64,000 nt of DNA from an uncultured Anaerolineae bacterium (GCA_934216615.1 CAKQCB010000001.1:372001-436000); one strand, 5' to 3'; numbered from the stretch's first letter, positions 8,345-17,482 are shown. The notes: generated by a model not told the origin, from the letters alone. Translations and numbers: made by a program.

Positions 8345-9748
8345 GTGCCGAGCCTTAAAACCCACACCGCAGCGCAAAAACGCGCCTTTTTGAATCAGCT
8401 TAAATCTTTTTTAGACCTGTATGGCTATGAATGGCGTGAAACCTCAGTCTTAGAGCCGTCAGATTTATTTTTGACGCGGGCGGGTGATCAGATCATTGAC
8501 CGCTTGTTAACGTTTGAACATATGGGACAAGACCTTGCCCTACGCCCTGAATTTACGGCGACAGCCGCCCATGATTATATTGCTTTGCCTCAAACCAATT
8601 CGATCATTCGCTGGCAGTTTAGTGGGCCTATCTTCGAATATGACACGACCTTGCTTTCCATTCAACAACAAGAGAGCGTAGGCGCTGAACTCTTTGGTAT
8701 GTCTAGTATCGCCGCGGATGCCGAAATGATCGCTGTTGGCGTACAAGCCATTCATCAACTCGGCATCCAAAACTGGACGCTCACGTTGGGAAATATCGCG
8801 TTACTGCGGGTTGCGCTCAAACAATTTGATCTTGACCCGCGCACTGAACGTTACTTACTCAATCATATCCATGAACTACGCAATCCTGCACGCGGTGCAG
8901 ACTATGTAATTCAGCAGTTGGATCGGCTTTTGGGAAGCGCAAGTTTACCCGCTGAACCTGCGGATATGGCGTTCAGTGATCTACTCAATACCGAAAATGA
9001 AGAATCGCACACGCGCCAACTGCTAGATGTTTTGCTGGATGCAACCCAGCGCGGTGTCACGATGGGCGGAAGGACTCGTCATGATATTGCGCGTCGCTTG
9101 CTCGAGAAACGTCAGCGCGCTGCCCAACGTCCACAAATTTTGCAAGCGATCCAGTGGTTAACAGATTGGTGTGGTATCTATGACATGCCGGAAACCGCAT
9201 TCGAGCAAATGCAGTCCCAACTTCAAAACGCTGACCATGCGCAATGGCAACCAATTCTTGACGTGTGGAAAACACTAACGCATTTGTTAGTTGCTTATGG
9301 GATTCCTGAAGAAAAAATTATGCTTCAGCCTGCGCGTGATCGTAATTGGGATTATTACACCGGCATAGTCTTTGACATTCAGGCGAATGATCAGCTTTTG
9401 GCGGGTGGTGGCCGTTATGATGGGTTGACGCAGTTGCTCGGTGGCAATGAAAGTATCCCCGCCGTGGGCATCGCTTTCTATCTGGATGCGATCATGAACG
9501 TGGCTTCGGCAGGCATGGAAACGTCGCCTATTTTGACGCTGGTATTCACTCAAGCCAATCTCATCCATACAATTCAATGGGGTGAACATTTGCGCAAGCA
9601 TGGTCTTCGCGTTGAATTGGTGGATTTAGCCGATTCATCCCCCCAATTAACTGCAATCGTAACGGATGATGGATTACTGGAATTTCGCGAAACGCAGTAT
9701 GCGATTGAAGATACTTCGAACCTGATCGGTCTTATCCTTGGAGCTTAA
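8345..9748 (+). CDS. hisZ: HisZ-like (HisRS-paralogue) ATP phosphoribosyltransferase regulatory subunit
   Basis: About 467 residues with the class II aminoacyl-tRNA synthetase fold. The HisRS-family signatures DYYTGIVFD and GGGRYDGL are clear. The motif 2 arginine normally seen in FRxE is missing, since the segment reads GPIFEYD near residues 94-100. That argues against tRNA charging and for a HisZ-type paralogue. The C-terminal approximately 90 residues resemble a worn anticodon-binding domain, making it longer than typical HisZ. GTG 8345 lies 8 bases after GGAG; a TTG at 8339 is too close to it. The gene is four bases upstream of hisG, which supports a role in histidine synthesis. Confidence 0.75.
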   Translation: MPSLKTHTAAQKRAFLNQLKSFLDLYGYEWRETSVLEPSDLFLTRAGDQIIDRLLTFEHMGQDLALRPEFTATAAHDYIALPQTNSIIRWQFSGPIFEYDTTLLSIQQQESVGAELFGMSSIAADAEMIAVGVQAIHQLGIQNWTLTLGNIALLRVALKQFDLDPRTERYLLNHIHELRNPARGADYVIQQLDRLLGSASLPAEPADMAFSDLLNTENEESHTRQLLDVLLDATQRGVTMGGRTRHDIARRLLEKRQRAAQRPQILQAIQWLTDWCGIYDMPETAFEQMQSQLQNADHAQWQPILDVWKTLTHLLVAYGIPEEKIMLQPARDRNWDYYTGIVFDIQANDQLLAGGGRYDGLTQLLGGNESIPAVGIAFYLDAIMNVASAGMETSPILTLVFTQANLIHTIQWGEHLRKHGLRVELVDLADSSPQLTAIVTDDGLLEFRETQYAIEDTSNLIGLILGA

Positions 9749-9752
9749 ATCA

Positions 9753-10760
9753 ATGACTGACCGTGTAACTTTAGCCCTTCCTAGCAAAGGCGCGATTGCC
9801 GAGCCGACGCTGAATTTCTTGAAAGACTGCGGCTTGCGTATTGATAAGCCGAATCCCCGCCAATATACGGGCAGTGTCGCTTCACTTCCACACGTTGATG
9901 TGTTGTTTCAACGGGTGACGGATGTCGTTTACAAAGTGAGTGACGGTACAGCACAGATCGGCGTGACGGGCTTAGACGTCGTTCATGAACACTATGATGA
10001 TGACTTGATCGTGATCTATCCCGATTTAGGCTATGGACAGTGTAAACTACTCGTCGCTGTTCCTGAATCATGGGTCGATGTGGAATCAATGGTGGATTTA
10101 GTCGAGGTCGCGGCAGATTACCGCGAATATAAGCATACCAATATCCGCATCGCCACCACCTATACCAATATGACCCGTCAATATTTTCATCAGCACGGCA
10201 TTCACCACTTCACGATTGTGAACGCTGAAGGGGCCATTGAGGCCGCGCCGACCATCGGCTATGCTGACCTCATCGTTGATTTGACGCAGACAGGGACTAC
10301 TTTACGCGAAAATCACCTCAAACCTTTAATGGACGGTGTGATTGTAGATTCGCAAGCATGTTTAGTCGCGAATAAAAAAGCCCTGCGTGAAAACCCACAG
10401 GTGCTCAATACTGCGCGTATCTTACTCGAACAAATTGATGCATCACTTCAGGGGAAACAATACTCACAACTCACGGTGAACATCGCGGGTGTAGATGCGC
10501 AAGATGTCGCTCGAAAAGTCGCTCATAACCCTGTTACGAAGGGACTTCAAGGGCCGACCATCGCCCGTATTTATGGTGACCAAGTACACGGCCCGTCATG
10601 GTTCACGGTGACGATCATCGTCAGCAACAAGCAGCTCTTAGATGCGGTCGAGTATTTACGTCAAATTGGTGCCACCCAAACGACAGTCAGCCCGCTGAAA
10701 TATGTTTTTATGGAACAATCGCAGGCATATACCCGCTTACTCGAACAGCTTGCGCTTTAA
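9753..10760 (+). CDS. hisG: ATP phosphoribosyltransferase, long form
   Basis: About 335 residues catalysing the first step of histidine biosynthesis (ATP + PRPP). The opening VTLALPSKGAIAEPTLNFL and the PRPP-binding region near ADLIVDLTQTGTTLREN are typical HisG. The chain continues through a C-terminal regulatory domain (about residues 220-335, with the segment LQGPTIARIYG), so this is the long, histidine-binding form. ATG 9753 follows GGAG by nine bases. Long-form HisG usually works without HisZ, yet a HisZ-like gene is directly upstream. The gene ends in a 4-base convergent overlap (TTAA) with the kinase-like gene. Confidence 0.9.
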   Translation: MTDRVTLALPSKGAIAEPTLNFLKDCGLRIDKPNPRQYTGSVASLPHVDVLFQRVTDVVYKVSDGTAQIGVTGLDVVHEHYDDDLIVIYPDLGYGQCKLLVAVPESWVDVESMVDLVEVAADYREYKHTNIRIATTYTNMTRQYFHQHGIHHFTIVNAEGAIEAAPTIGYADLIVDLTQTGTTLRENHLKPLMDGVIVDSQACLVANKKALRENPQVLNTARILLEQIDASLQGKQYSQLTVNIAGVDAQDVARKVAHNPVTKGLQGPTIARIYGDQVHGPSWFTVTIIVSNKQLLDAVEYLRQIGATQTTVSPLKYVFMEQSQAYTRLLEQLAL

Positions 10761-11998
10761 GAGCGCAGGCTGTTTTCTACATCATCTAAAATCTGATCAA
10801 TTTGGCTCTTTTGCCCCGAACTTTCGCCCCCCATTTCAACCGCCATCGCAAGTCCTAAGAGAGAAATCTTGGGCGGGAATTTCACGCTGTCTGTGAGGTT
10901 CATCGTTAATGACGGACAGCAAAACAACGCAGATTTTAAGAACATACGCCAATTTTCGGGCAATGCGTTTTGTCGTTTTAGGATGTGCAACAACGGCTTA
11001 AGGCAGTGATCGACTTTGCTTTCAAGGAACATTATGCGCACTTGGGGCAAATGGTAGTCGTACTGCACGTGTATCTGATCGCCTTCTAAGTGATATCCCA
11101 CAGGTGTTAAATCATTTTTGATCTGCGGAAAGTACATCCACATGGCAAACACGTTATGAAATAATGGCTTGGTCAAATCTAAAAGCGGATGATGTCGGCC
11201 TGCAAATGCGGGGTCAAAATAAAGCAGGCGGGCATCCGGCATTTCTGTTAAAAACACGTTGCCATTGTGAGCGTCGCCATGCCCTACTACACTCATCACA
11301 CTCTGATAGGGATTTAGCATATCGATAGCCTGCTGGATCAAATCCCCAAACGTTTTTTGATACACCTGCCCATTAATCGTCCAACGTAGTTGTTTTACTC
11401 GCGACATCGGAAGCAGCACATCTGGGAATTGTATAGACTGTCCTTCTCCATAAAAACGCTCTAAACGTCCGCCTGTGAGCCGATGATAAAATAATTGATG
11501 AATCGGCGCTTTGGTATTCACTTCAGGAGAAATGCCCTGTAGGGTTTCCTCGTAAATACGAAATAAAAGCTGATCTGCTTCGTTTTGGGCTTTGGTCAAC
11601 GTGGCTAACTGTTGAGTATTCCCCTGCTCAATATCCCACGCCACATCAAACACGGATGGCGCGTCAATCACTTCATAGACCAGAAGCTGCCTACCAGATT
11701 CTGTAGAGGAAAAAATCGGCTTCACAACTGGATAATGGGCTTCGGCTAAAAGCGACGCATTATAGAATTCATCAATCACATTATCGGATTCGATATGCGT
11801 CTTGAAGAAATATTTTTTACCGTCTTGTAAATGGATGAACCCATTAAATGAGTTCAGAGAGACAGCTAAGGGACGCAGTTCCACTTGCAAAATATCCATG
11901 TGCGTGGCATCGCGCAAAAATGGTAAGGCGAGCGCTTCTGCGCCCGCCTGATCTTTAAACTGCATACGCTGGATTTCCAGCATTAAATCATCGCTCAT
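10757..11998 (-). CDS. APH-like (aminoglycoside phosphotransferase fold) kinase family protein
   Basis: A 413-residue protein of the protein-kinase-like APH fold. Around residue 240 it carries the catalytic loop VVGHGDAHNGNVF, followed by the metal-binding segment LLYFDPAFAGRHHP. The N-terminal lobe includes a GxxN/GKKYFFK stretch near residues 55-65 that would supply the ATP-binding lysine. Its start overlaps the hisD stop by four bases (ATGA), so it is translated with hisD. Substrates in this family range from antibiotics to choline, homoserine and sugars; none can be assigned here. Confidence 0.7.
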   Translation of the reverse strand: MSDDLMLEIQRMQFKDQAGAEALALPFLRDATHMDILQVELRPLAVSLNSFNGFIHLQDGKKYFFKTHIESDNVIDEFYNASLLAEAHYPVVKPIFSSTESGRQLLVYEVIDAPSVFDVAWDIEQGNTQQLATLTKAQNEADQLLFRIYEETLQGISPEVNTKAPIHQLFYHRLTGGRLERFYGEGQSIQFPDVLLPMSRVKQLRWTINGQVYQKTFGDLIQQAIDMLNPYQSVMSVVGHGDAHNGNVFLTEMPDARLLYFDPAFAGRHHPLLDLTKPLFHNVFAMWMYFPQIKNDLTPVGYHLEGDQIHVQYDYHLPQVRIMFLESKVDHCLKPLLHILKRQNALPENWRMFLKSALFCCPSLTMNLTDSVKFPPKISLLGLAMAVEMGGESSGQKSQIDQILDDVENSLRS

Positions 11999-13305
11999 AT
12001 TCCGAAAATCTCATTCCGTTTGCGGATCGCCATCGCGTGGGCTGGGAAGCCTTCATAATCTGCAAGGCGGGCAGTTGTCGCCTGCAAACGCTCATAGCCT
12101 TCACGAGAAAGATAGCCGATTCCGCTTCGTTTTAAGAAATCCCACACGCTCACAGACGAAAAACTTCGCGCAAACGCACCTGTAGGCAAAATAGCATTTA
12201 AGCCGAGGCAGTAATTTGCGGTAGGGATTGGTGTGTAACTTCCTAACAAAATTTCGCCCGCGTTTTGAATCTTCTGCAAAGTCACAAAAGGCTCATTCGT
12301 CAAAATTTCGAGATGTTCGGGGGCGTAATCATTTACAAATTGGATGGATTGTTCAAGGCTTTCGGTCAGCAAAACACCACCATATTTTGATAAGACCGTA
12401 TTCACAAATTCACGGCGCCACGGCGGTAATTGGTCAATGAGTTCGGGTAACACCTTGAGCGCGACTTCGGCTACCGCTTCGCTGTGTGTGACTAAAATTG
12501 CGGCTGAATCCGGCCCGTGTTCGGCCTCAACTAGTAAATCTAACGCTGCTAAACGCGGGTCTACATGCTCATCCGTCAATATAATGGATTCGCTTGGCCC
12601 TGCGGGCAGACCGACATCCATTGTGCCGTATAACAAACGTTTTGCGGCCGAAACATAACTACTGCCCGGCCCAACCACCTTCGCAACTTTAGGCACTGTT
12701 TCTGTGCCATAAGCCAAAGCGGCGATAGCTTGCATCCCACCCACGACGTACACTTCATCAATGCCACAAATCTCTGCCGCCACGAGCGAAGCTGCATCAG
12801 CTTTACCTTCGGGTGTAGGCGGTGTGACCACGACAATACGAGGCACTTTCGCTACTTTTGCAGGGGTCGCTAACATCAACATGACCGATGGAAATGCACC
12901 TTTTCCACGTGGCACATAAAGCCCTACGCTGGTGATAGGGGTGACTTTTTCCCCTGCCATGATGCCCGGCTGAACTTCCGTAAACCACATCGGTTCAGGC
13001 ATTTGTTCTTCATGGAACTTCTGAATATTTTCGTGAGCATCGCGGATGGCTTGTACAACTTCAGGATCAACCGATTCCCGCGCCGCTGCAAAGTCGGCTG
13101 GGGTAGCGCGCAATAAAGACGCAGTGAACTCTTTTGCGTCAAATTTACGTGTGTACTCGACGACCGCATCATCACCGCGTGTTCTCACGGCTTCGATCAC
13201 TTCTTCTGCCAGCGGAAACAATTCACGAATATCTTTTTCAGCCCGTCGCATTATTTTATTTAATGCGTCAGGCGCTAAATCCTTCAATTTCAGGTACTGA
13301 ACCAA
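11995..13305 (-). CDS. hisD: Histidinol dehydrogenase
   Basis: A 436-residue protein matching HisD across its length. HisD oxidises histidinol to histidine in two NAD-dependent steps and requires zinc. Visible hallmarks are GLYVPRGKGAFPSVMLML, AGPSESIILTDEH, the EHGPDSAAILVT zinc-site region and the C-terminal VWDFLKRSGIGYLSREGY. The start is a TTG at 13305, nine bases after AGGGAG. The only nearby ATG, between them, is followed at once by a stop. It leads a two-gene unit with the APH-like gene. Confidence 0.95.
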   Translation of the reverse strand: MVQYLKLKDLAPDALNKIMRRAEKDIRELFPLAEEVIEAVRTRGDDAVVEYTRKFDAKEFTASLLRATPADFAAARESVDPEVVQAIRDAHENIQKFHEEQMPEPMWFTEVQPGIMAGEKVTPITSVGLYVPRGKGAFPSVMLMLATPAKVAKVPRIVVVTPPTPEGKADAASLVAAEICGIDEVYVVGGMQAIAALAYGTETVPKVAKVVGPGSSYVSAAKRLLYGTMDVGLPAGPSESIILTDEHVDPRLAALDLLVEAEHGPDSAAILVTHSEAVAEVALKVLPELIDQLPPWRREFVNTVLSKYGGVLLTESLEQSIQFVNDYAPEHLEILTNEPFVTLQKIQNAGEILLGSYTPIPTANYCLGLNAILPTGAFARSFSSVSVWDFLKRSGIGYLSREGYERLQATTARLADYEGFPAHAMAIRKRNEIFGI

Positions 13306-13337
13306 TTTACATACTCCCTATAGTTAAACATCAAACG

Positions 13338-13368
13338 AAAAGCGCGAAGCATTTTGCCTCGCGCTTTT
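13338..13368 (-). terminator. Intrinsic terminator after the sulfoquinovose synthase gene
   Basis: AAAAGCGCGA (13338-13347) pairs with TCGCGCTTTT (13359-13368) around an 11-base loop. On the minus strand the stem ends in a T-run, 23 bases past the stop of the epimerase-type gene. Confidence 0.85.
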
Positions 13369-13390
13369 GAAATCTCAAAAACAGCTCGTG

Positions 13391-14596
13391 TTATACATTC
13401 ACGCGAGGGTCTAATTCCATTTCAATTGATCGACGGCGCGAACCATCCCAACGGATGTCAGGGACGAGGATATCCTTCTTAGCCATGACACGATCTCTAT
13501 GTGGCAGCATATCCTGTAACATCAGGCGAATTTCAGCAACCACATCATGGCTGGGATTGTAACCTAGCTTAATCAAGTTTTCGCGGTCCGGGTTGTAATA
13601 ATGGCTGTCTCGTTCAGTACGTGGGTTATCATAATGGCGAATAGCCACGTCTAAGCCCAAACTTGCGCCTGCATCTTGGACTTTTTCAGCCAATTCAGCA
13701 ATGGTATAACATTCTTCAAATTGGTTGAATACACGGTATTCACCCGGTTGTGGTGGGTTTTCAATGGCAAGAGTCAAGCATTGCATCGAGTCACGCAGGG
13801 GTAAAAACCCGCGTTTCATGCCACCAGTGCCATAAACTGTCAGTGGGTGTTCAATCACCGCTTGGCAGACAAAGCGGTTAATGGCCGTGCCAAAACACTG
13901 ATCCATATCCAAACGTGTGCGCAGGCGTGGATCGTCACCCATCTCGTCAATGTGCGTTCCGAAAACAACCCCTTGCATGATGTCTGTAGAACGTAGACCC
14001 CATGTACGGCAGGCAAAGATTGTATTGTGAGTGTCGTGTACTTTTGTCAGGTGGTAAAAACTGTTCGCTTGGCGTGGGAATGGGATGACATCCTTGCGCC
14101 CACGAAATTCAACTTCGAAAAAACCTTCCGGAATATCAAGATTTGGCGTGCCATATTCACCCATCGTCCCGAGCTTCACCAAATGGGCTTCAGGACAAAC
14201 TTCACGCATCGCCCATAATAAGTTTAAACTGCCAATCACGTTATTGTGTTGGGTATAGGTCGCGTGTTGTTGGTCAATCATAGAATATGGCGCAGATGGC
14301 ATTTCGGCTAAATGCACGATGGCATCTGGTTTAAATTCATCAAGAAAGTTACGCAAAAAAGCAAAATCCAACAAATCACCTTCGCGGAATAGGAATCCTT
14401 TTTGGAAACGTTCGTGGAACGCTTCTAACCGCTCTTGCATAGAATAAATAGGCATCGCACTATGTGAGCCAACTTCTTCTACCCAGTGACGCCGTTGATA
14501 GAGATCTGCCCCTGCAACTTCATGCCCTCTAGCGGTGAGATATTGTGCAAGCGGGAACCCAAGATAGCCATCAATTCCGGCGATGAAAACTTTCAT
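13391..14596 (-). CDS. sqdB: UDP-sulfoquinovose synthase homologue (SQD1/SqdB type NAD-dependent epimerase)
   Basis: About 401 residues of the extended short-chain dehydrogenase family. The dinucleotide loop GIDGYLGFP lies at 7-15. The catalytic triad region shows Thr144 in LGTMGEYGTP and Tyr181-xxx-Lys185 in FYHLTKVHDTHN. Long stretches (SAPYSMID, DVIPFPRQANSFYHLTKVHD, FNQFEECYTIAELA) resemble the plant SQD1 and cyanobacterial SqdB enzymes, which make UDP-sulfoquinovose from UDP-glucose and sulfite for the sulfolipid SQDG. ATG 14596 follows GGAGG by seven bases. The matching SqdX/SQD2 glycosyltransferase is not in the window. A related epimerase specificity remains possible. Confidence 0.75.
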   Translation of the reverse strand: MKVFIAGIDGYLGFPLAQYLTARGHEVAGADLYQRRHWVEEVGSHSAMPIYSMQERLEAFHERFQKGFLFREGDLLDFAFLRNFLDEFKPDAIVHLAEMPSAPYSMIDQQHATYTQHNNVIGSLNLLWAMREVCPEAHLVKLGTMGEYGTPNLDIPEGFFEVEFRGRKDVIPFPRQANSFYHLTKVHDTHNTIFACRTWGLRSTDIMQGVVFGTHIDEMGDDPRLRTRLDMDQCFGTAINRFVCQAVIEHPLTVYGTGGMKRGFLPLRDSMQCLTLAIENPPQPGEYRVFNQFEECYTIAELAEKVQDAGASLGLDVAIRHYDNPRTERDSHYYNPDRENLIKLGYNPSHDVVAEIRLMLQDMLPHRDRVMAKKDILVPDIRWDGSRRRSIEMELDPRVNV

Positions 14597-14684
14597 CCCT
14601 AATCCTCCATTCATGATTGAATTAATTACAAAAACCCATTCGGGATTGATGCGCTACGAAATTCAGAACGCTCTTAAACAGATG

Positions 14685-15770
14685 TTAATTAACAGGTTCT
14701 GCAATTAAATCCGGTTGAAAGTGATGAATATACCCTTTAGCAGCTAAAAGTTCGGCATTGAGGATACTGCATCCTGCTGCGCCGCGTACTGTGTTGTGAG
14801 ACAACGTTACAAATTTGTAGCCTAAAATGGGACATTCGCGTAAACGTCCAATGGTCGTAGACATGCCGTTACCAGCATCGCGATCACGCCGAGGCTGTGG
14901 ACGGTCAGGCTGGCGCAGATAGATTGTCGGCTGTTTCGGCGCGCTTGGTAATGACGGGACAGGGTTTTCAGCACGGAACGTATCCCATGTGTGGATGATT
15001 TCCCTCATATCAGGCTTTGCTTCAAGCTCGATCGATAAGTGAACAATATGCCCATCAATGACAGACGCGCGGGTACAGGTTGCGCTCGCTATTGCGGGAA
15101 GCCAGTCCACCGTTTCGCCGTTAAATTTACCTAACATACGTAGGGGTTCGGTTTCAACTTTGTCTTCTTCGCCACCAATATAAGGCACAATATTGTCGAT
15201 GATGTCGAGGGAAGGAACGCCCGGGTACCCCGCACCGCTAATCGCCTGTGCGCTGACAGTGACAATCCGCTTGATGCCAAACTTCCGCAAGGGTGCAAGC
15301 GACATCACAATGGGCATGGCCGTACAATTGGAATTTGCGATCAACGCGCCGGTCGTCCAACCACGGTTTTTACGTTGAATGTCGATGAGCTGAATATGGT
15401 CTGCGTTGGCTTCGGGAAGCAGTAAAGGAATATCCTCAACCATGCGATTGGTAGAGGCATTGGTACAAACGATATGTCCCGCTTCGGCAAGGCGCAGTTC
15501 TGTCACTTCAGCGGCTTCTTTCGGGACTGCCGAAAACACCACTGGAGAATTGACAGGTTCATCAATACCTTTAACGCGTAAATTACGTACTTTCTCAGGA
15601 ATATCGCCGTTTAAAACCCAGCGAGTATAGTCCCCGTAGAGTTGACCCGCACTACGGTCTGAACCGATGACTTCAGCAACTTCAAACCAAGGATGGTTTT
15701 CTAACAATTGGATGAAACGTTGCCCTACAGCCCCTGTAGCGCCCAAGATTGCAACGGGTAGTTTTTGCAT
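14685..15770 (-). CDS. asd: Aspartate-semialdehyde dehydrogenase, archaeal/fungal type
   Basis: A 361-residue enzyme that reduces aspartyl phosphate to aspartate semialdehyde, on the route to Lys, Thr, Met and diaminopimelate. The NADP loop GATGAVGQRF is at residues 10-19. The catalytic cysteine is Cys149 in IANSNCTAMP and the acid/base histidine is His241 in VIDGHIVHLS. The SNCTAMP pattern marks the subgroup known from archaea and fungi. GAGGAA precedes the ATG. The gene lies 22 bases downstream of pheA on the same strand. Confidence 0.93.
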   Translation of the reverse strand: MQKLPVAILGATGAVGQRFIQLLENHPWFEVAEVIGSDRSAGQLYGDYTRWVLNGDIPEKVRNLRVKGIDEPVNSPVVFSAVPKEAAEVTELRLAEAGHIVCTNASTNRMVEDIPLLLPEANADHIQLIDIQRKNRGWTTGALIANSNCTAMPIVMSLAPLRKFGIKRIVTVSAQAISGAGYPGVPSLDIIDNIVPYIGGEEDKVETEPLRMLGKFNGETVDWLPAIASATCTRASVIDGHIVHLSIELEAKPDMREIIHTWDTFRAENPVPSLPSAPKQPTIYLRQPDRPQPRRDRDAGNGMSTTIGRLRECPILGYKFVTLSHNTVRGAAGCSILNAELLAAKGYIHHFQPDLIAEPVN

Positions 15771-15792
15771 GGTAATTCCTCAAAAAGTTGTG

Positions 15793-16650
15793 TTATATCC
15801 CAATCGACTGTTGATCTTTCACAGCCGGATAAGACCCTAGCATTTTCACAAATGAAGCACGTTGTAAAAGACGTGCGAGCATTTCCTGCACGTCCGAATC
15901 TTGCCAGTGTCCTTCAAAATCGACATAAAAAACGGGTTCCCACGGGCGGTTACGGCGTGGACGTGACTCGATCTTCGTCAGGTTGATATTGCGTGCCGCA
16001 AATTCACCTAAACAATCATATAACGCAGAGGGTTGATGGCGGGTGGCAAACACAATCGACGTTTTATTAAACTCACTACGCGGTTGGTCAGAATAGCCGA
16101 GCACAAAGAACCGTGTGAAGTTGAACGGAACATCTTCAATTTCAGTCGCTAACGTGGTTAAGTTGTAGAGTTTTCCCGCAAGTTGGCTGGCAATCGCGCC
16201 CGTTTCAGGAACAGGGTCCGCCGCAATATCTTTTGCGGAACCAGCAGTGTCATACCAAGGAACAGGTTTGATATGATGCCGTTTTAGAAATTTGTCACAT
16301 TGGGCGAGCGCTTGCGGGTGTGAGCGAACAAATTTCACATCTTCCAATTTCATGCCATGCGGAACGTGTAAAGCGTGATGCACATGCACGACAACTTCAG
16401 CTTGTATCCGCAAATCGGAATCCATCAACAGCTCATAGGCTTGGTTCACCGCGCCTGCCAGTGCATTCTCTACGGGTAAAATGGCAAGCTCACACTCGTG
16501 AGTCTGTATTGCTTCAAACAAACGGTTAAGATCAGCACAAGGCAGAACTTCAGTATCTTCACCAAAATGCTGACGTATTGCTTGTTCTGAATAGGCTCCA
16601 TGAATCCCTTGAAATGCAACACATTGCCCCAAGATATGAACTCCATACAT
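15793..16650 (-). CDS. pheA: Prephenate dehydratase
   Basis: About 285 residues. The catalytic domain opens CVAFQGIHGAYSEQAI and includes LPVENALAGAVNQAYELL and the active-site motif FNFTRFFVLG. A C-terminal ACT domain follows, about residues 200-280, with the ESRPRRNRPWEPVFYVDF segment that binds phenylalanine for feedback control. There is no fused chorismate mutase. I chose ATG 16650; an upstream in-frame ATG would add an odd hydrophobic stretch. No strong ribosome site is visible. It probably forms a unit with asd. Confidence 0.9.
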   Translation of the reverse strand: MYGVHILGQCVAFQGIHGAYSEQAIRQHFGEDTEVLPCADLNRLFEAIQTHECELAILPVENALAGAVNQAYELLMDSDLRIQAEVVVHVHHALHVPHGMKLEDVKFVRSHPQALAQCDKFLKRHHIKPVPWYDTAGSAKDIAADPVPETGAIASQLAGKLYNLTTLATEIEDVPFNFTRFFVLGYSDQPRSEFNKTSIVFATRHQPSALYDCLGEFAARNINLTKIESRPRRNRPWEPVFYVDFEGHWQDSDVQEMLARLLQRASFVKMLGSYPAVKDQQSIGI

Positions 16651-16739
16651 TAAATTTACGGAAACAAAGATGAATACAAGATAACCTAGGTTCTTAGCAC
16701 TGGCAAGCGTGATTATTACAAGTGAGAGCAAATCTAAAA

Positions 16740-16768
16740 TTGACCCTGTCTGGGGGAAGTGTTACACT
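16740..16768 (+). promoter_or_regulatory. Promoter of the SufR-like regulator gene, with overlapping palindrome
   Basis: TTGACC (16740-16745) and TACACT (16763-16768) are 17 bases apart, a good sigma-70-type pair. The perfect 11-base palindrome AGTGTTACACT (16758-16768) covers the -10 box. Its half-site recurs as AGTGTAA at 16792-16798, against the start codon. This looks like an autoregulatory operator. Confidence 0.6.
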
Positions 16769-16797
16769 GTTTATTGTCCATAATTTGAGATAGTGTA

Positions 16798-17454
16798 ATG
16801 ATTGAGATGCAAGAAACACGTTACTGTATTCTTGAAATCCTTCAAAACCGTGATGAAGCAACGGTTGAAGAGATCGTGGATGAATTGTTAACCCGTCGTG
16901 GTGATATTACAGCGGTAACAGTTCGGCACCATTTATCGATTTTGCAAAAAGAAAACCTCATTGAAGAGACGGCCCTGCGTCGCAGCCCTACACCCGGCCG
17001 TCCGCGTCATCAATATCGCTTAACCCAAAAAGCGCTCAGCATTTTCCCGAATAATTATGAGAAATTCGCTTTAGGTCTACTACGTCAAATCAAAGAGACG
17101 TTACCGCCAGAAAGCGTAAATGTCATTTTAGAGGGTGTTGCCTGCGGTCTGGCCGATGAAGCTTGTATTCCCTCAGAGCCGATGCCAAAACGTTTGGATG
17201 CAGTGGTAGCGTATCTGAGCCAACATGGGTATGTCGCATCTTGGGAAGAAGCCGACGATGCGTTCATTTTGCACACGTCAAACTGCCCTTACCGAAACGC
17301 CTCACAACAACATGATCAACTCATGTGTGATATGGATATGCGCTTCATCGCCAAGTTATTAGGGGTCGTGCCCCGCCGTCTTGCCAGCATATCACAGGGG
17401 GACGCGCGGTGCTCCTACAGTATTCCCGCCAATATGGGTCTCAAAACATCCTGA
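16798..17454 (+). CDS. SufR-like winged-helix transcriptional regulator with C-terminal cysteines
   Basis: A 218-residue protein. The N-terminus (residues 1-80) is a DeoR/ArsR-like winged helix with the recognition region ITAVTVRHHLSILQKENLI and the wing RRSPTPGRPRHQYRLT. The C-terminal part carries Cys163 (NCPY), Cys177 and Cys205 (GDARCSYSI), as in Fe-S-sensing SufR proteins. As I recall, SufR has four cysteines spaced CX12CX13CX14C; here the third position (about residue 191) is Val. The gene precedes an A-type Fe-S carrier, which fits control of Fe-S assembly. Palindromes at its promoter suggest autoregulation. Confidence 0.75.
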   Translation: MIEMQETRYCILEILQNRDEATVEEIVDELLTRRGDITAVTVRHHLSILQKENLIEETALRRSPTPGRPRHQYRLTQKALSIFPNNYEKFALGLLRQIKETLPPESVNVILEGVACGLADEACIPSEPMPKRLDAVVAYLSQHGYVASWEEADDAFILHTSNCPYRNASQQHDQLMCDMDMRFIAKLLGVVPRRLASISQGDARCSYSIPANMGLKTS

Positions 17455-17482
17455 TTAATTTTTCTTATCTTGATCTGTTTTA

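Noticed and set aside
8345..9748. Functional histidyl-tRNA synthetase
   Set aside because: The motif 2 Arg is replaced (FEYD) and the gene is tied to hisG, so a HisZ-like role fits better.
12344..12658. 104-codon open frame on the plus strand inside hisD
   Set aside because: It is antisense to a well-conserved hisD, has no ribosome site and no family resemblance.
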